DNA of 64,000 nt from Brachypodium distachyon (Eukaryota; Streptophyta; Magnoliopsida; Poales; Poaceae): the NCBI RefSeq assembly GCF_000005505.3, contig NC_016135.3, positions 17,640,613-17,704,612 on the forward strand, written 5' to 3'. This document shows positions 1-10,463 of this stretch, in pieces. The translations under genes were made by a program, and so were the position numbers. The notes under the pieces were generated by a model, which was not told the origin of the DNA, did not search any database, and saw only the letters and a program-made list of their open reading frames with translations. Position 1 is the stretch's first letter, and each line of letters starts with the position of its first letter.

Positions 1-595
1 AACTAGTAAAACAAGTTAGCTACAATTAACGATGGGAATACATGTGAACAAATTGCTCTTATTACTACTATTGTTTGTCGCGTGATTGTTACCAAGTGTA
101 TGAGTAGCCGAACTGACTTAAACCTAATTAGATTACTGTGGACATTATCTTTCACATGTATACATTTTCGATGGCGACGAGTAAACAAACAAGGAGCACC
201 GATTAGACAATCTGATGTGCGGAGAGTCATTTCGAGAACTTATTTTTGGAAGTAGGAATTATTGGATCGGCACCATTATGTCTAGTTTGTGAATTAAATA
301 CTAGGACAAAATGATACCACTTGTGAAATCTGAATAAATTATTTTTAGGAAATTGTGTGTAAAGTATTCTACTTTCAGAAATTTATTGAACTTGGGATTA
401 CCATTGTAATTAGCGTTTTGTCAATGCAGTGTGACAGTTAAAATAAATCATCTTATATTTTAACCGTGCCCCCAACCGACTGATTAACTTTGCTGTCCAC
501 TGAACTGAGACATCACTCGATGGCATCACGAGCTGGCAAGCAGAGAGCATCCACGTATAGGCCGGCAGGACACGCCATGCCTATCCGGACGCCAC
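1..595. other. Intergenic, no gene seen
   Basis: AT-rich sequence with no recognisable coding exon, RNA gene or transposon ends. The short open frames here show no family resemblance. Confidence 0.6.
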
Positions 596-677
596 CACGT
601 CGACAGAAATGATGAATCACCAGAAGACTCAAAATGCACGTCGACAGAAATGATGAATCACCAGAAGACTCAAAATG
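596..677. repeat. Perfect 41-bp tandem duplication
   Basis: Two identical 41-bp units, each beginning CACGTCGACAG and ending CTCAAAATG, lie head to tail at 596-636 and 637-677. Perfect identity implies a recent duplication. No gene is affected. Confidence 0.9.
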
Positions 678-1382
678 CAAACCGACTGAAGTAGACAAAG
701 AAAAGAAAATAGAAAAGAGATGACCGTAGCCTATCCTTCTCAGTTCTTACCACTGTAGCCAATTCCTCTCGTAGCACTAAGCTGGCCGCCATGGCTAGGA
801 CCTTGAGAGCCAAGCACTAGGGCAAGCATCAAAGAGGGGGGCATTAGCAGCCATGAATATCAGTTCCTCACCACCATAGAAATTCTCCGAACCACCGAGC
901 TCTGAACCATGGCTGCCCCTGAGAAGGTGAAGCATCAGGGGAACTGAGGGAGCAATAGAGGGCTAGCACGCAGGTGCTGCAGTAGGGGAAGAATTGATGG
1001 AAGCAGTAGAGAGGATTCCGCCGGTGCTGTCCCAGGCATCTGATCCAAGCAGCAGTATGAGAGAGTCAGGGAAGAAGGGGAAATTAATTAGGAGGCCATA
1101 GGACCGTAAGGGGGACAAAATTCAGAGATTTTACGCAACCAAATCCTTGCAAGGAAAATAAAAATTTACCACGAGAAGGGCGGAAGAAATCCAAGATCAT
1201 ATCTACTGGATGTAAGTAATGAGAGGCAACAAATGATGTCTCAACTTTAACTAAATTTGAATGCATCTATACACGAAGTCATGTCTAGGTACATCTAAAA
1301 TTTGGCAAACTTGAGACATCTTTAATTGGACAGAAAAAGTAATAGAGATTGATGAGAAAATGGGCACATCTGTTTGAGTTAA
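678..1382. other. Intergenic, no gene seen
   Basis: I see no coding exon or transposon boundary in this stretch. It may be decayed flank of the Copia relic that follows. Confidence 0.5.
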
Positions 1383-2213
1383 TTATTGATGGTTTAGGTA
1401 ATTCGTACATCTTTGAGATTTAGAGTTTGTCATCCAGTGTATAGGAATACACATGCCCATCTGGCGGTGCTGAGTGTTAATGAATATCTTATCATGCAAC
1501 ATGGGCAAGAACTCTTTCTTTGCTTGATCTATTCTAAACTTTTTCAGAACTTTGTCAAGGTATGTACTTTGCGTGCGTCTTGATCTATCTCTATAAATCT
1601 TGATGCCTAATATGTAAGCATCCCACCAAGGTCTCTCATTGAAAAACTTATTCAAATAGCCTTTAACACTTTTAAGAAGTTGTATATCATTTCCGATCAG
1701 TAATATGTCGTCCACGTACAGTATCAGTAATGCTACAGAGCTCCCACTTACTTTCTTGTAAATACAAGCTTCGTCATGAGTTTGGACCAATCCAAACGCT
1801 TTGATCACCTCATCAAAACGGAGATTCCAACTCCAAGATGCTTGCCTCAGCACATAAATGCAACGCTGAAGTTTGCATACCTTATTAGCATCCTTAGGAT
1901 CGACAAAACCTTCGGGTTGCACCATGTACAACTCTTCCTCAATGTGACCATTAAGGAACACAGTTTTGACATCCATTTGCTAGATTTCGTAATCGAAAAT
2001 GCAACAATTGCTAACATAATCTGAAGAGACAGACTTCAGCGTCTCTACGGGTGAGAAAGTCTCATCATAGTCAACTCCTTGAATTTGCCGAAAACCTCTT
2101 GCAACAAGTCGAGCTTTATAGACAACAATATTACCATCAGAGTTTTCTTCTTGAAAATCCATTTGTTCTCAACGGCCTTTTGGTCATTGGGTAATTTTAC
2201 CAAAGTCCATACT
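1383..2213 (-). pseudogene. Ty1/Copia retrotransposon reverse transcriptase fragment
   Basis: Read on the minus strand, this encodes the middle of a Copia Pol polyprotein: the start of RT (ENKWIFKKK, then YKARLVARGF and DYDETFSPV), then MDVKTVFLNG, and the RT active site LYVDDILLIG around 1690-1720. Known Copia RT reads W-Q-M-D-V-K-T at this place; here the Trp codon is TAG (about 1980), so the frame is closed. A second shift lies near 2150, where two frames each carry half of the conserved block. Gag, integrase, RNase H and LTRs are missing. This is a dead fragment. The upstream edge (about 2213) abuts a Gypsy fragment with no spacer. Confidence 0.9.
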
Positions 2214-3017
2214 AGTAGTGGCGTAGCTTCCGAGAAGGGAGCAAGATCCCAAGCAAGAGCTTCTGGACCTGCGGGTACCATACCCAGGCATCGCGCAACA
2301 CCGTGCTGACAAAATACACGAGGTGCTGCACTAGCCGCTTGCGGGGGACAGCTTGAGTGGGCTGCCCCTCGGTTCCCGGGGTAGCAGTGGTAGCCGGGGG
2401 TTCCTCAGAATTTTTGGCAGCCCCCTGCTCCACTGCCTCAGCCCTTTAGACTTCCTCTTCTCTTTCGGCGACGAGCACAGAGCTCAGCCAGGTAAAGCAG
2501 TAGCGGCTCGCCCCGGCTTAGGGGTGACGAGGATCGACGGCGACTTCAGGTACTGCTTCAAGTCCTGGAACGTCGCTTCTGCCTCGGGGGTCCAGTGGAC
2601 TGGGCCCTTCTTTTTCATCACTTTGAAGAAAGGTAGGGCTCGCTCGCTCAACCTTGAGATGAAACGCCCGAGCGCCGCAACGCAACCGTTGAGGCGCTAG
2701 ACATCTCTGACCTTGCAGGGTGCCTTCATCTTCTCGATCACTTTGATCTTATGTGGGTTGGCCTCGATTCCCCGGTGAGATACCAAGAAGCCCAGCAAGT
2801 GCCCCGAGTCCACGCAGAACGTGCAATTCTCAGGATTAAACTTAAGCTTGATCCTGCGGAGATTGTCAAACGTCTCCTGCAGGTCGCCACAAGCAAGTCC
2901 CCGTGCCTCAACTTGACGACGATATCATCCATGTAGGCCTCGATAATGCGGCCTATTATCCATGTAGGCCTCGATAATGCGGCCTATTATCCATGTAGGC
3001 CTCGATAATGCGGCCTA
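2214..3017 (-). pseudogene. Ty3/Gypsy pol fragment (RT to RNase H)
   Basis: Minus-strand frames spell parts of a Gypsy Pol in order: the RT active-site block AYMDDIVVK near 2920-2940, the stretch around GTCWASWYLTG that corresponds to the usual LGFLVSHRGIE region, the RNase H entry around KKKGPVHWTPEA (2590-2620), and VQHLVYFVSTVLRDA with LLLGILLPSRKLRHY at 2220-2320. Several frame changes are needed to follow it, so it is decayed. Its 5' side is a 31-bp tandem array (2929-3017) and its 3' side joins the Copia fragment at about 2213. No LTR or integrase is visible. Confidence 0.85.
2929..3017. repeat. 31-bp tandem array, 2.9 copies
   Basis: Units 2929-2959, 2960-2990 and 2991-3017 (27 bp) are identical. 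The unit contains the codons for the Gypsy RT active-site motif (minus strand ATTATCGAGGCCTACATGGA), so the array amplified the segment just upstream of the catalytic YMDD. Confidence 0.95.
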
Positions 3018-3340
3018 GCTGGGGTCCAGACACTCGCGTAAAGCAAGCTTAGATTGTAGTAAATCAAACAAAAGACAGAGATTATCAAAGCTCAAACCAT
3101 CCCATGTGCGGATCAACTTAACCAAGAAATCGGATAAAGTCGTTTCCTGGCAGTCCAGTGGGACTTTCTCAAAGACGTATCTTTGAAGACTGGCGAGCCT
3201 GCCCCTCTCCGAACATAACGAAAAGCGAATGGAAGATAATAATTCCAATATTTGTAGTCAGCGCATCAGGATCGAAATTCACAAGGAAGTCAATGGCCCT
3301 AGGTAGTGTGTGTCTACTTATATTGACATCATGCCTGTCA
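3018..3340 (-). pseudogene. Decayed coding sequence, family unknown
   Basis: On the minus strand a possible acceptor (CTTGACAG, about 3333) opens a frame starting HDVNISRHTLPRAIDFLVNF. After a one-base shift near 3250 it continues as LASLQRYVFEKVPLD and LVKLIRTWDGLSFDNL until a stop near 3015. The amino-acid mix looks like genuine protein (amphipathic, Leu-rich). It sits just downstream of the three-exon gene at 3393-4276 and may be a further exon of it or a separate fragment. It is truncated by the Gypsy fragment at 3017. I do not recognise the family. Confidence 0.35.
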
Positions 3341-3392
3341 AGAGTAAGAAAGAACTTGGATAAATAATAACAGACATGATTTAATAAGAAAC

Positions 3393-4276
3393 CTAAAAAG
3401 AATGAACAAAGCTAGGTTCATACAAGCTAGTGTAGCCGCCACTGTATTTGACTACTGTCACATCCCCAAAAATCTGAGGATCAAGATCCGTCACATTGTC
3501 ATGAAACGCAAACCACCTAGCATTACCACCATTCCTCAACACAGACCATGCGGTAATATAATTATCAGATTCTTCTTTAAGAAGTTGAATAGTGACTGCT
3601 GGCCCATCGTATTTGCGACCTTCGGCAGGTACACAATGATCACGTCCAACTTTAGGGCGGACATCCCTCGATGTGATGATATGGTAAGTAATCTAATATT
3701 GAAACGCAACAACAAGTCCATTAGTATGATGTGAAAGGCAAAAAGTTGAATGTGCAAAACAAAATAGACAGCAAAAGTTAAAACACAACAGAAAGGCATA
3801 AATTTTTCTGGATTACTAAGATGATGTTTTTTCAAACCTTCTCGTGTGAAGGAGTTGTGACAGGTACACTCGAATCTTCCATAGAATTGCCTGGGTAAGA
3901 GAAAGTTTGCACTTGCTTGAATCTTGCGCGGACCTGCCTATATAAATTCTGCAACTGAATCGCAGTCACGTCACTAGGCAACCAAGGATTAGTTAAGTTT
4001 TGTTCCTTGGAATCTGCGGGCAGATGAAGTTGAGCAGCTTGTTCTGCTGTGAGGTCGTTCGGAATGGCCTCGGGGTACCTGGGAATGTCCTGCAGTGACA
4101 AACTTGTTACAAGTTCGTACATTTTTACAACCCAGCGACCTTGATATCAAATGATTCGAGCTGGGAAACTAAACCTCGAATGGGCGGATACGGATGGTGT
4201 TTACGTTCGATCTTGCTGCAGCCATGGCTTCCTTCTTAGCTTTTACGAGCCCGCGATCGTGCCTCCTTGGGGCCAT
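3393..4276 (-). CDS. Hypothetical three-exon gene, 217 aa
   Basis: I do not recognise this protein. A clean model joins exon 1 (4276-4175, starts MAPRRHDRGLVKAKKEAM), exon 2 (4089-3838, starts DIPRYPEAIPNDLTAEQAA) and exon 3 (3692-3393, starts ITYHITSRDVRPKVG and ends PSFVHSF then TAG). All junctions are GT-AG (CGAG|GTTTAG, CACTGCAG|GAC, GAGAAG|GTTTGA, ATATTAG|ATT), all introns are phase 0, and no stop interrupts 217 codons. The N-terminus is basic; the middle is hydrophilic; exon 3 holds NARWFAFHDNVTDLDPQIFG. There are no signal peptide or membrane segments. Neighbours are retrotransposon relics, so it could be a transposon-associated or captured gene. The exon 3 acceptor is the least certain boundary. 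Confidence 0.5.
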
Positions 4277-4406
4277 CTGTAGGCACAACAAACACAATAA
4301 GTAGAGCAGGCAATACAACTTCAAATATCTAAGGTCAAAACTGTGAAGCATTAACTATAAACCTGATGGAAATTCCAAAGATCCAAAAAAAAGGAAGAAA
4401 AACAAA

Positions 4407-4575
4407 ACCTTCAGGTTGCAGAGGCTAGAGGAACAGCAGATTCGCCGGGGAAGCAGAACTAACCTTCAGGTTGCAGAGGCTAAGGAACAGCAGATTCGCC
4501 GGGGAGGAACTCAAGTGCGGAGGCCAGACAGGAACTGCAGATTCGCCGGGAGGAACAGCAAGTGCGGAGAGGGCA
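4407..4575. repeat. Degenerate ~54-bp tandem repeat
   Basis: A unit beginning ACCTTCAGGTTGCAGAGGCT and containing AACAGCAGATTCGCCGGGG occurs at about 4407-4461 and 4462-4514, followed by a partial, diverged third copy. It lies just upstream of the three-exon minus-strand gene, in its possible promoter or 5' leader. Confidence 0.8.
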
Positions 4576-4676
4576 ATATCAAACGCGCCGCCAGGGAGGA
4601 GTGGAGGACTCGGCCGAGCAAGGAAGGGACAGTAGCAGGGGGAACAAAATCACCAACGGGCCAGGGAGTGGAACCC

Positions 4677-4697
4677 GGGGGGGGGGGGGGGGGGGGC
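4677..4697 (+). repeat. Poly-G tract, 21 G
   Basis: An uninterrupted run of 21 G on the plus strand. Such runs can form G-quadruplexes and are prone to slippage and assembly error. Confidence 0.95.
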
Positions 4698-5796
4698 ATA
4701 CAGCTAATGTAGCCCAGGTGCCTAGCATCAATTGGGTGGGCGCAGTAGATATGTGACATATGTCCACTGCATCGCACAAGTTTTGATTTAAATAAAAATA
4801 CAGTACGATTAGATGGTAGGCTCCAGTGAAAACTCATCATTCCACAAAAATTATATAGTATAAAACTTTCAAAAAAAATTCTGGTGTGATGCTCTAAAAA
4901 TATACAAAATTTCAAGTTGAAAATTGAAAGAAATTAAAAAAAGAAATATACAAATAAATAGTGTCAAACTGTGAAGGGTCACCATTCATGTTGAATTTTT
5001 TTTCTTCGCTGATACCAAACGCAACTGACTTCGGACTTGAAAGTTTACATGTATATATAAAACATCACCTCTCTAACACATGCCATTATTTTGAAGAATT
5101 TGTTGCAATTTTTTTATTGAGTTTGCACCATAGGTTTTCACTAGATACACCGCATAGATGGTTATCAAACTAAACTTTTGATTTGCTAAAAAGCGACAAA
5201 TACTTGATTAGATAAGTCATGACACCTAAAATATAGGGCCAAAAGTGTTGTCTTGACGCTACTAAAATAACATTTTGAAATAACACCCATTGATTCGCAG
5301 GATGAACGTATCATTTCTCATTATTATTTTTACAAATCTTACATTGGCCACCAACAACATCGACGAAGGTTGATGTGAAGAAGAAAAAACAGCTAACACT
5401 CGAAGAGTCAGAAGTAGGGATGTCAATTTGGCGCTCGTTCCCAATGAACCGGTGGGGATTTCTTCTATTAGGGGATAGGTATGTGGAGATTTCATCCCCG
5501 AAATCCAATATTATAATATTGTCTTTGGACTAGAACATTTTAGTATAATTTGGCATATATTTATATTATACCATGTATGTGTGTGTTTTCACATTTTTTA
5601 CCACGGAGGGGCATCACGCCTATCGGTGCTTATTTTTCTCTACACCAAGAAGAGCCCGATGACAAGGCTTCATGAGGTAGTGAAAATCGGCTTTATTATA
5701 TTACCTTGGTAACCATCTAAATTGAAGCTAACAAAATTGTGTGGAGTAGACTTAAGACACAACGGAGTGTATTACTTATTTTAGTGCCGACTTGAA
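4698..5796. other. Intergenic, AT-rich, no gene seen
   Basis: Low-complexity AT-rich sequence. The only open frames are short and have no family resemblance. Confidence 0.5.
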
Positions 5797-6027
5797 GTGA
5801 CATGAAGAGTCAATATTGACCCTGCATTATGGATGCCCTATGTCTAACCTGGCCCAGCTCAGATAAGATCTTTTAGGATCAATAGGTTAGGCATCCATCT
5901 TCTTTGTTATTGTGACGTGAAGAGTCAATATTGACTCTACTTTTATGGATGTTCTATGTCTAAACTGGCCCAACTCAAATAATATCTTTTAGGATCAATT
6001 GGATAGGCATCCCTCTTCTTTTTTAGG
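5797..6027. repeat. Diverged ~115-bp tandem duplication
   Basis: Unit 1 (5797-5911) and unit 2 (5912-6027) both run GTGAC-TGAAGAGTCAATATTGAC through ATCTTTTAGGATCAAT to AGGCATCC-TCTTCTTT. They differ at about one base in seven by eye, so the duplication is old. Confidence 0.85.
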
Positions 6028-7274
6028 ATTTGGGTTGAGTTACTTTATTAAATGCATAAAGTAATTATATTTTGAAATAATAAATCGCTTATTATGATGA
6101 TCCTACAATACAATTGTACAATTTCATACGCTTGCAAACCGTTACTATCTGACATACTAGTGTATCAACAAACCACGTTGTTCTTTACAAAAACCACGTT
6201 CTTCTTTCTGGAAGATTTTGCTTTGTTCATGTCGCTGAGTCAATGTTTTCTTGTGGTTAGCTTTCAGAAGTAGAGGAGCATAATTCGATAGGCAGGGCAA
6301 ATGTACGTGTTTATGATAGTGATGAGTCGGTTGACTAGCTTTTCTCTATTACGTTGTAGCTTGGTACTAAGACTTCACCTGCACCGTATAGTACAGTATG
6401 TGATTGGATTGACGGCTTTTCCTCGTGTCGATTAACTTAAGGTAAACTTGAGAAAAAACTTGCGGCTGCAATTTTCAGTCATTACTAGTGATGCATAGGA
6501 AGTAGTTTGGAATAATTTCATTGCCAATGGGTTTGGGTTGGCATCATTATAAACGTGGGATATGCATGTTGTTTCTCACTTTCATGGACATGACATTGCT
6601 GCTTTGGTCAAACAAAAAGAAATACCTAATTGTTGAAAAACTTCATACGCAAATCTTAAGAATAGATAAATGAGGCAACCGGATATAAACAAACTTACTG
6701 AGCTCGTTGTTGCAACAAGTTCCTTTTGTTCAGGCTCACTGTCGTCACTTGGGCCTTGCAGACAACCATCTCCTACTAATTTAAAAAAAGAATCACTGTT
6801 ATTGCTCTTCGAGTGTCATAGGATGGAGGGGAAAGTTAATGTACAGATGCCATTATGATGGCGAGATAAAAGATACAGCTTATTCAAGCAGTACATATCC
6901 ATTGGGGTAGAAGAGTCAACCAAGAAAGGCACGAATGAACTTGTCCAGGATTTCAGCCAAACTATAGAGGGTTCTAGCTTGGTAAATCTCGACCCAAGAT
7001 TTATTTTGTAGACAATAAGCCTATATTAGGATCTACATCCGACAAACAATCCGCTTTCTCGTATATATGTGCACTTACTGTACAACCAAAAAACGTCATT
7101 TGCATTCATCGACATATCTCCCATCCTCGTCGTCCCCGGATAGAGGCAGATCTGCCACCGCTACCAGGACATGGCACATTGGAATGGCAGGTGGACGCTG
7201 AACACTGTCTAGATAGTAACCGGCTGCGGCGAGGGTACAAGAAATAGAATTAAGGAACGATAACCAAAAAAATG
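6028..7274. other. Intergenic, no gene seen
   Basis: No exon, RNA gene or transposon terminus is supported here. Confidence 0.5.
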
Positions 7275-7384
7275 TGGTCTTAAATTGTTGTCGAAATATT
7301 ATATGTATCTAGACGCTTTTTAAGAATATATACATCCATATTTGAGCAAATTTGAGTCAAAAATTTACAATCAGAAGGAGTACT
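7275..7384. mobile_element. Degenerate Stowaway MITE
   Basis: The segment carries decayed versions of motifs typical of a common grass Stowaway family: GTCGAAATATTATATGTATCTAG near the left, ATACATCCATATTTG in the middle, and GAAGGAGTA at the right (usual CTCCCTC terminus read in reverse). The left terminus is lost. Confidence 0.6.
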
Positions 7385-7688
7385 GAGACTAAAAGCTGAA
7401 AATCTAAAGAAAGCTAGATATAAAACATTAAAAAAGGTGACAACAGTACCAGCCGTAAAGTTGGGTTGAACTTGTGGCTTTCGATATTTAGCTTATAAGC
7501 CTATAAGTGCCTATTTAGGTGTTTTGATTCTGGCTTTTTGCTTGTACCATCGTGTAACAATATCTAGTCAAAAGTCAAAAAGGGAAAACCAAAAGAATCT
7601 GAATAGATGTTTTTTTGGCTTACAAGCCAGAAGTCACAGCCACACTTTAACCAAACCAAACAAGTAGATATATACCACCAAATCTTTA

Positions 7689-8338
7689 GGGCCCCCTTGA
7701 TTCGCATGGTTCAAAAAACATAGGAACATTAAAAACATAGAAATCGAATGTCATACCATGTTGAATCCTACGGGAATACAAACCCCGTAATATGCAATAG
7801 AAATGAAAAAAAAATACAACAATTTATTTGAAGGATTAGGTGCTAGCCACAGTCGATATAGAAACAAAGAAATTTTCCATGAGGTTGAATCTCATGGAAA
7901 TTTTTCTTTGAAATTATTCCTTCCGTTAAATATTTGTACATGCAGCCATTTTCGGACCAAATAAGCTAGAGTGATAAGTTGGTGTTTGGTCTTCTTACAT
8001 TCTCTATGCAATTAGTTTTACCATCTATTTAGTCATTCTTCAATCTTTTCTCTTCTCCAACTTGCCTCAGCCAATAGAATGACAACATTAAAATGATTTT
8101 CCTAAAAAAAAAGATAAACATGCAATGATTAATTAGGTTTTGCGAGTCCAAATGTAAAGATATTTTGAGAAAACTTGCTTGTCGTACATGTACAAATAAA
8201 AGAAACATAGCAGTAACATGCAAAGTGGTTTTAAATCCTACGAATCAAATAAGTTTGCATGTTTCCTATAAAATTGGAAACTAGGAAAATTCCTTAGCAA
8301 TAAAATCCTCCAAGTTTCCTATAAATCAAAGAGAACCC
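7689..8338. mobile_element. ~650-bp non-autonomous TIR element (MITE-like)
   Basis: The left end GGGCCCCCTTGATTCG and the right end AAATCAAAGAGAACCC are imperfect inverted repeats, flanked by TTTA on both sides (7685-7688 and 8339-8342), a plausible TTTA or TTA target duplication. Near the middle a fold-back (about 7866-7909, arms built on TTTCCATGAG / CTCATGGAAA) supports a palindromic MITE. No transposase is encoded. Superfamily is uncertain (PIF/Harbinger-like or hAT-like). Confidence 0.65.
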
Positions 8339-8342
8339 TTTA

Positions 8343-9225
8343 AAAGGTACCACCCTGATCAGCTTACTCTCTTTGCAAAGTACCCTCTACACCCAAATTA
8401 CTCTCTACCATTGTCACGGAGCGGCCCGATGCGTAGGAGGAACGCACGCTCAGCCGCGGTAAGGCGTCGCCCAAGCCGCCTGGCTTTTATTTATTGACCC
8501 CTTGCTGGCAGGCCACACTTTACGGTCACGGCTGTAAGATAAAATAAAATTAAATAAAATAAAGAGAGGAAGAGAGAGAGAATATGACGAAATCATATAG
8601 AACAAACAACAAATATTTACCCATGGATAGAAGCTAGCTTGAGATGAGAACCATCGCTGGAAAAGGAGAGGCAGATATAAGTCTGGTGGAAGTAGCGGAT
8701 TGAGGCGCCGGGCGGGCGAGAAGGACAGCCAGGGGGAGGTAGCCCGGCCACCGCGCGACGCCCCGCCACGCCATGCCATCGACTGGCCACGCCGCGCCAG
8801 AAGGGTATTTTGACTGACGACGAGGACGCAGGCTGATATATACAGATCGCCGAGAACACCATGGAGATGAGAGAAACCTGCAGGTAGATCGAACAATAAT
8901 ATACATATTAGGTGAAGAGAGTGTAAATTTGACAATCCAAACATACACAGGACAATTAGATAAACACAATTCATGGATCGATAACACTCTGTGATCACCG
9001 GCTGGCATGCTTCTCTTCTATGGAAGTGTAGGTCCAAGGGCGCCGGTAAAGATCTATCCATCCATGGCAGAGAGGGGAGGCTGAGAAGAGTAGCGGAGCG
9101 GATCGACGCGTCGGCAGGAAAGGATGTCCGGGGAACCGAATCGTGAGACTAGGGGTACGGTATGGGATGAGCCAACGAGGGGGTTGAGCTTGATCTAAAT
9201 CTCAGAGGAAGTTTTTTTTTTCTGT
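8343..9225. other. No supported gene; GC-rich island
   Basis: From 8650 to 9150 the sequence is GC-rich and several overlapping minus-strand open frames of 80-200 codons exist, but they compete in different frames, share no recognisable domain and lack consistent splice signals. It could be an untranslated leader or promoter island of an unrecognised transcript. Confidence 0.4.
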
Positions 9226-9274
9226 TTGTGTGTGTGTGTGTGAGAGAGAGAGAAGGGGGGGGGGGGGGGGGGGC
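9226..9274 (+). repeat. (TG)n-(AG)n-poly-G microsatellite
   Basis: A TG run, then an AG run, then 20 consecutive G (9255-9274), all on the plus strand. Confidence 0.95.
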
Positions 9275-10463
9275 TGTGGCAGGAGGCGGCGCCCGGGGAT
9301 GAAACCTTCTATCAAATCTGCAGCCCCCTGACCTCAGGGCTAGCCACTTAGCCTACACCCATCAAATAAAATATCGACACGTGTACAAACAGAATAAACG
9401 GAAGTATTTCTTTGTTTCGTGACGCACAAACAAATGTATTCAAGGAAATGTGTACAACACCTTTACCTGCACATGAAAAGTCGCAGCATCTTTCTGCTAT
9501 CAGGTCGCACATGAAAAGTCGCAGCATCACGTCCTTTGCAGGTGGTAGGTCAGGGTATAATTGGACCCGAAAACCAAAAGAAAAAAAATCAAACCGAAAC
9601 CAACTGTTATGGATAGCAAAACAAATTTCCATAAGCCCTTGGTTTAAGCACCAAAATAATTTCTGCAGCTTGATTAATCGGGCAGCCACCTGTTGTCTTT
9701 ATAGGCTGGTAGAGCTTTGTTTCTTTTGGCTAGGCGAGGTGGTACTAAACTGCCTGGACTAACGGGCGCTTGTTTCAGCTTGTGCTCTGTGTTGGCTTGG
9801 ACGGTTGGGCTGAAAGGCTGTATTGTATGGCCCTCGGCAGGCTATCCATCGTTGGCTCGGCAGCAGAAGATTGATTTCACCGACTGATTGTGCTAAACGC
9901 TGGTTGCAACGGAACAACAAAATCTGTATCTATCTATACCTATTTAAAAAATACGAACCGTTTCCTTCACCACTTGGTTTCATCGTCTGTCAAACTTTCT
10001 ATCTTATGCCTCGCCCGATCCCTCGCCTCCTCCGTACACGAGATCGATCCCGAGATCGATCCGCCCGATCCCTCGCCTCGCCCGTACACGAGATCGCCTG
10101 GCCCAACGCCCCTGTCTCAGCACCCAGCAGGCCGAACTCGTGTTCCGAGGCTTCTATGTATCCGTGCATCCGTTAGTCCTCAGCTGTTGGATCCAGATCG
10201 CACGTAAAGTCCTAATGAGAATATCTTTGCACTTAGACACCTCTGAAACATTAGAGTGCGCACGCTACCAGTGTATGCAGGACGATCCTAACAGCAGTCA
10301 TCTTCTCCTGCCCGCGAGTCTTTCAGGCGCCACCGTACGTCTGCCAGCACCTAACGCCTAGCCTGGAGCCCTGGAGCCGCATCGTCTTGCACGGTCCCGA
10401 CTTGGCGCAGTTCGACGCCCACTCGTCCCTGGAGAAGGGCTTCAGGGGCACGCTATTTATTTT
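9275..10463. other. Intergenic, with a small GC-rich tandem repeat
   Basis: No gene is supported. Around 10009-10096 a segment containing CGCCCGATCCCTCGCCTC and CGTACACGAGATCG is present twice in tandem, separated by GATC-rich bases. Confidence 0.5.

Noticed and set aside
8450..9061. 203-codon minus-strand frame
   Set aside because: Low-complexity, competing frames of similar length overlap it, no family resemblance and no splice or start support.
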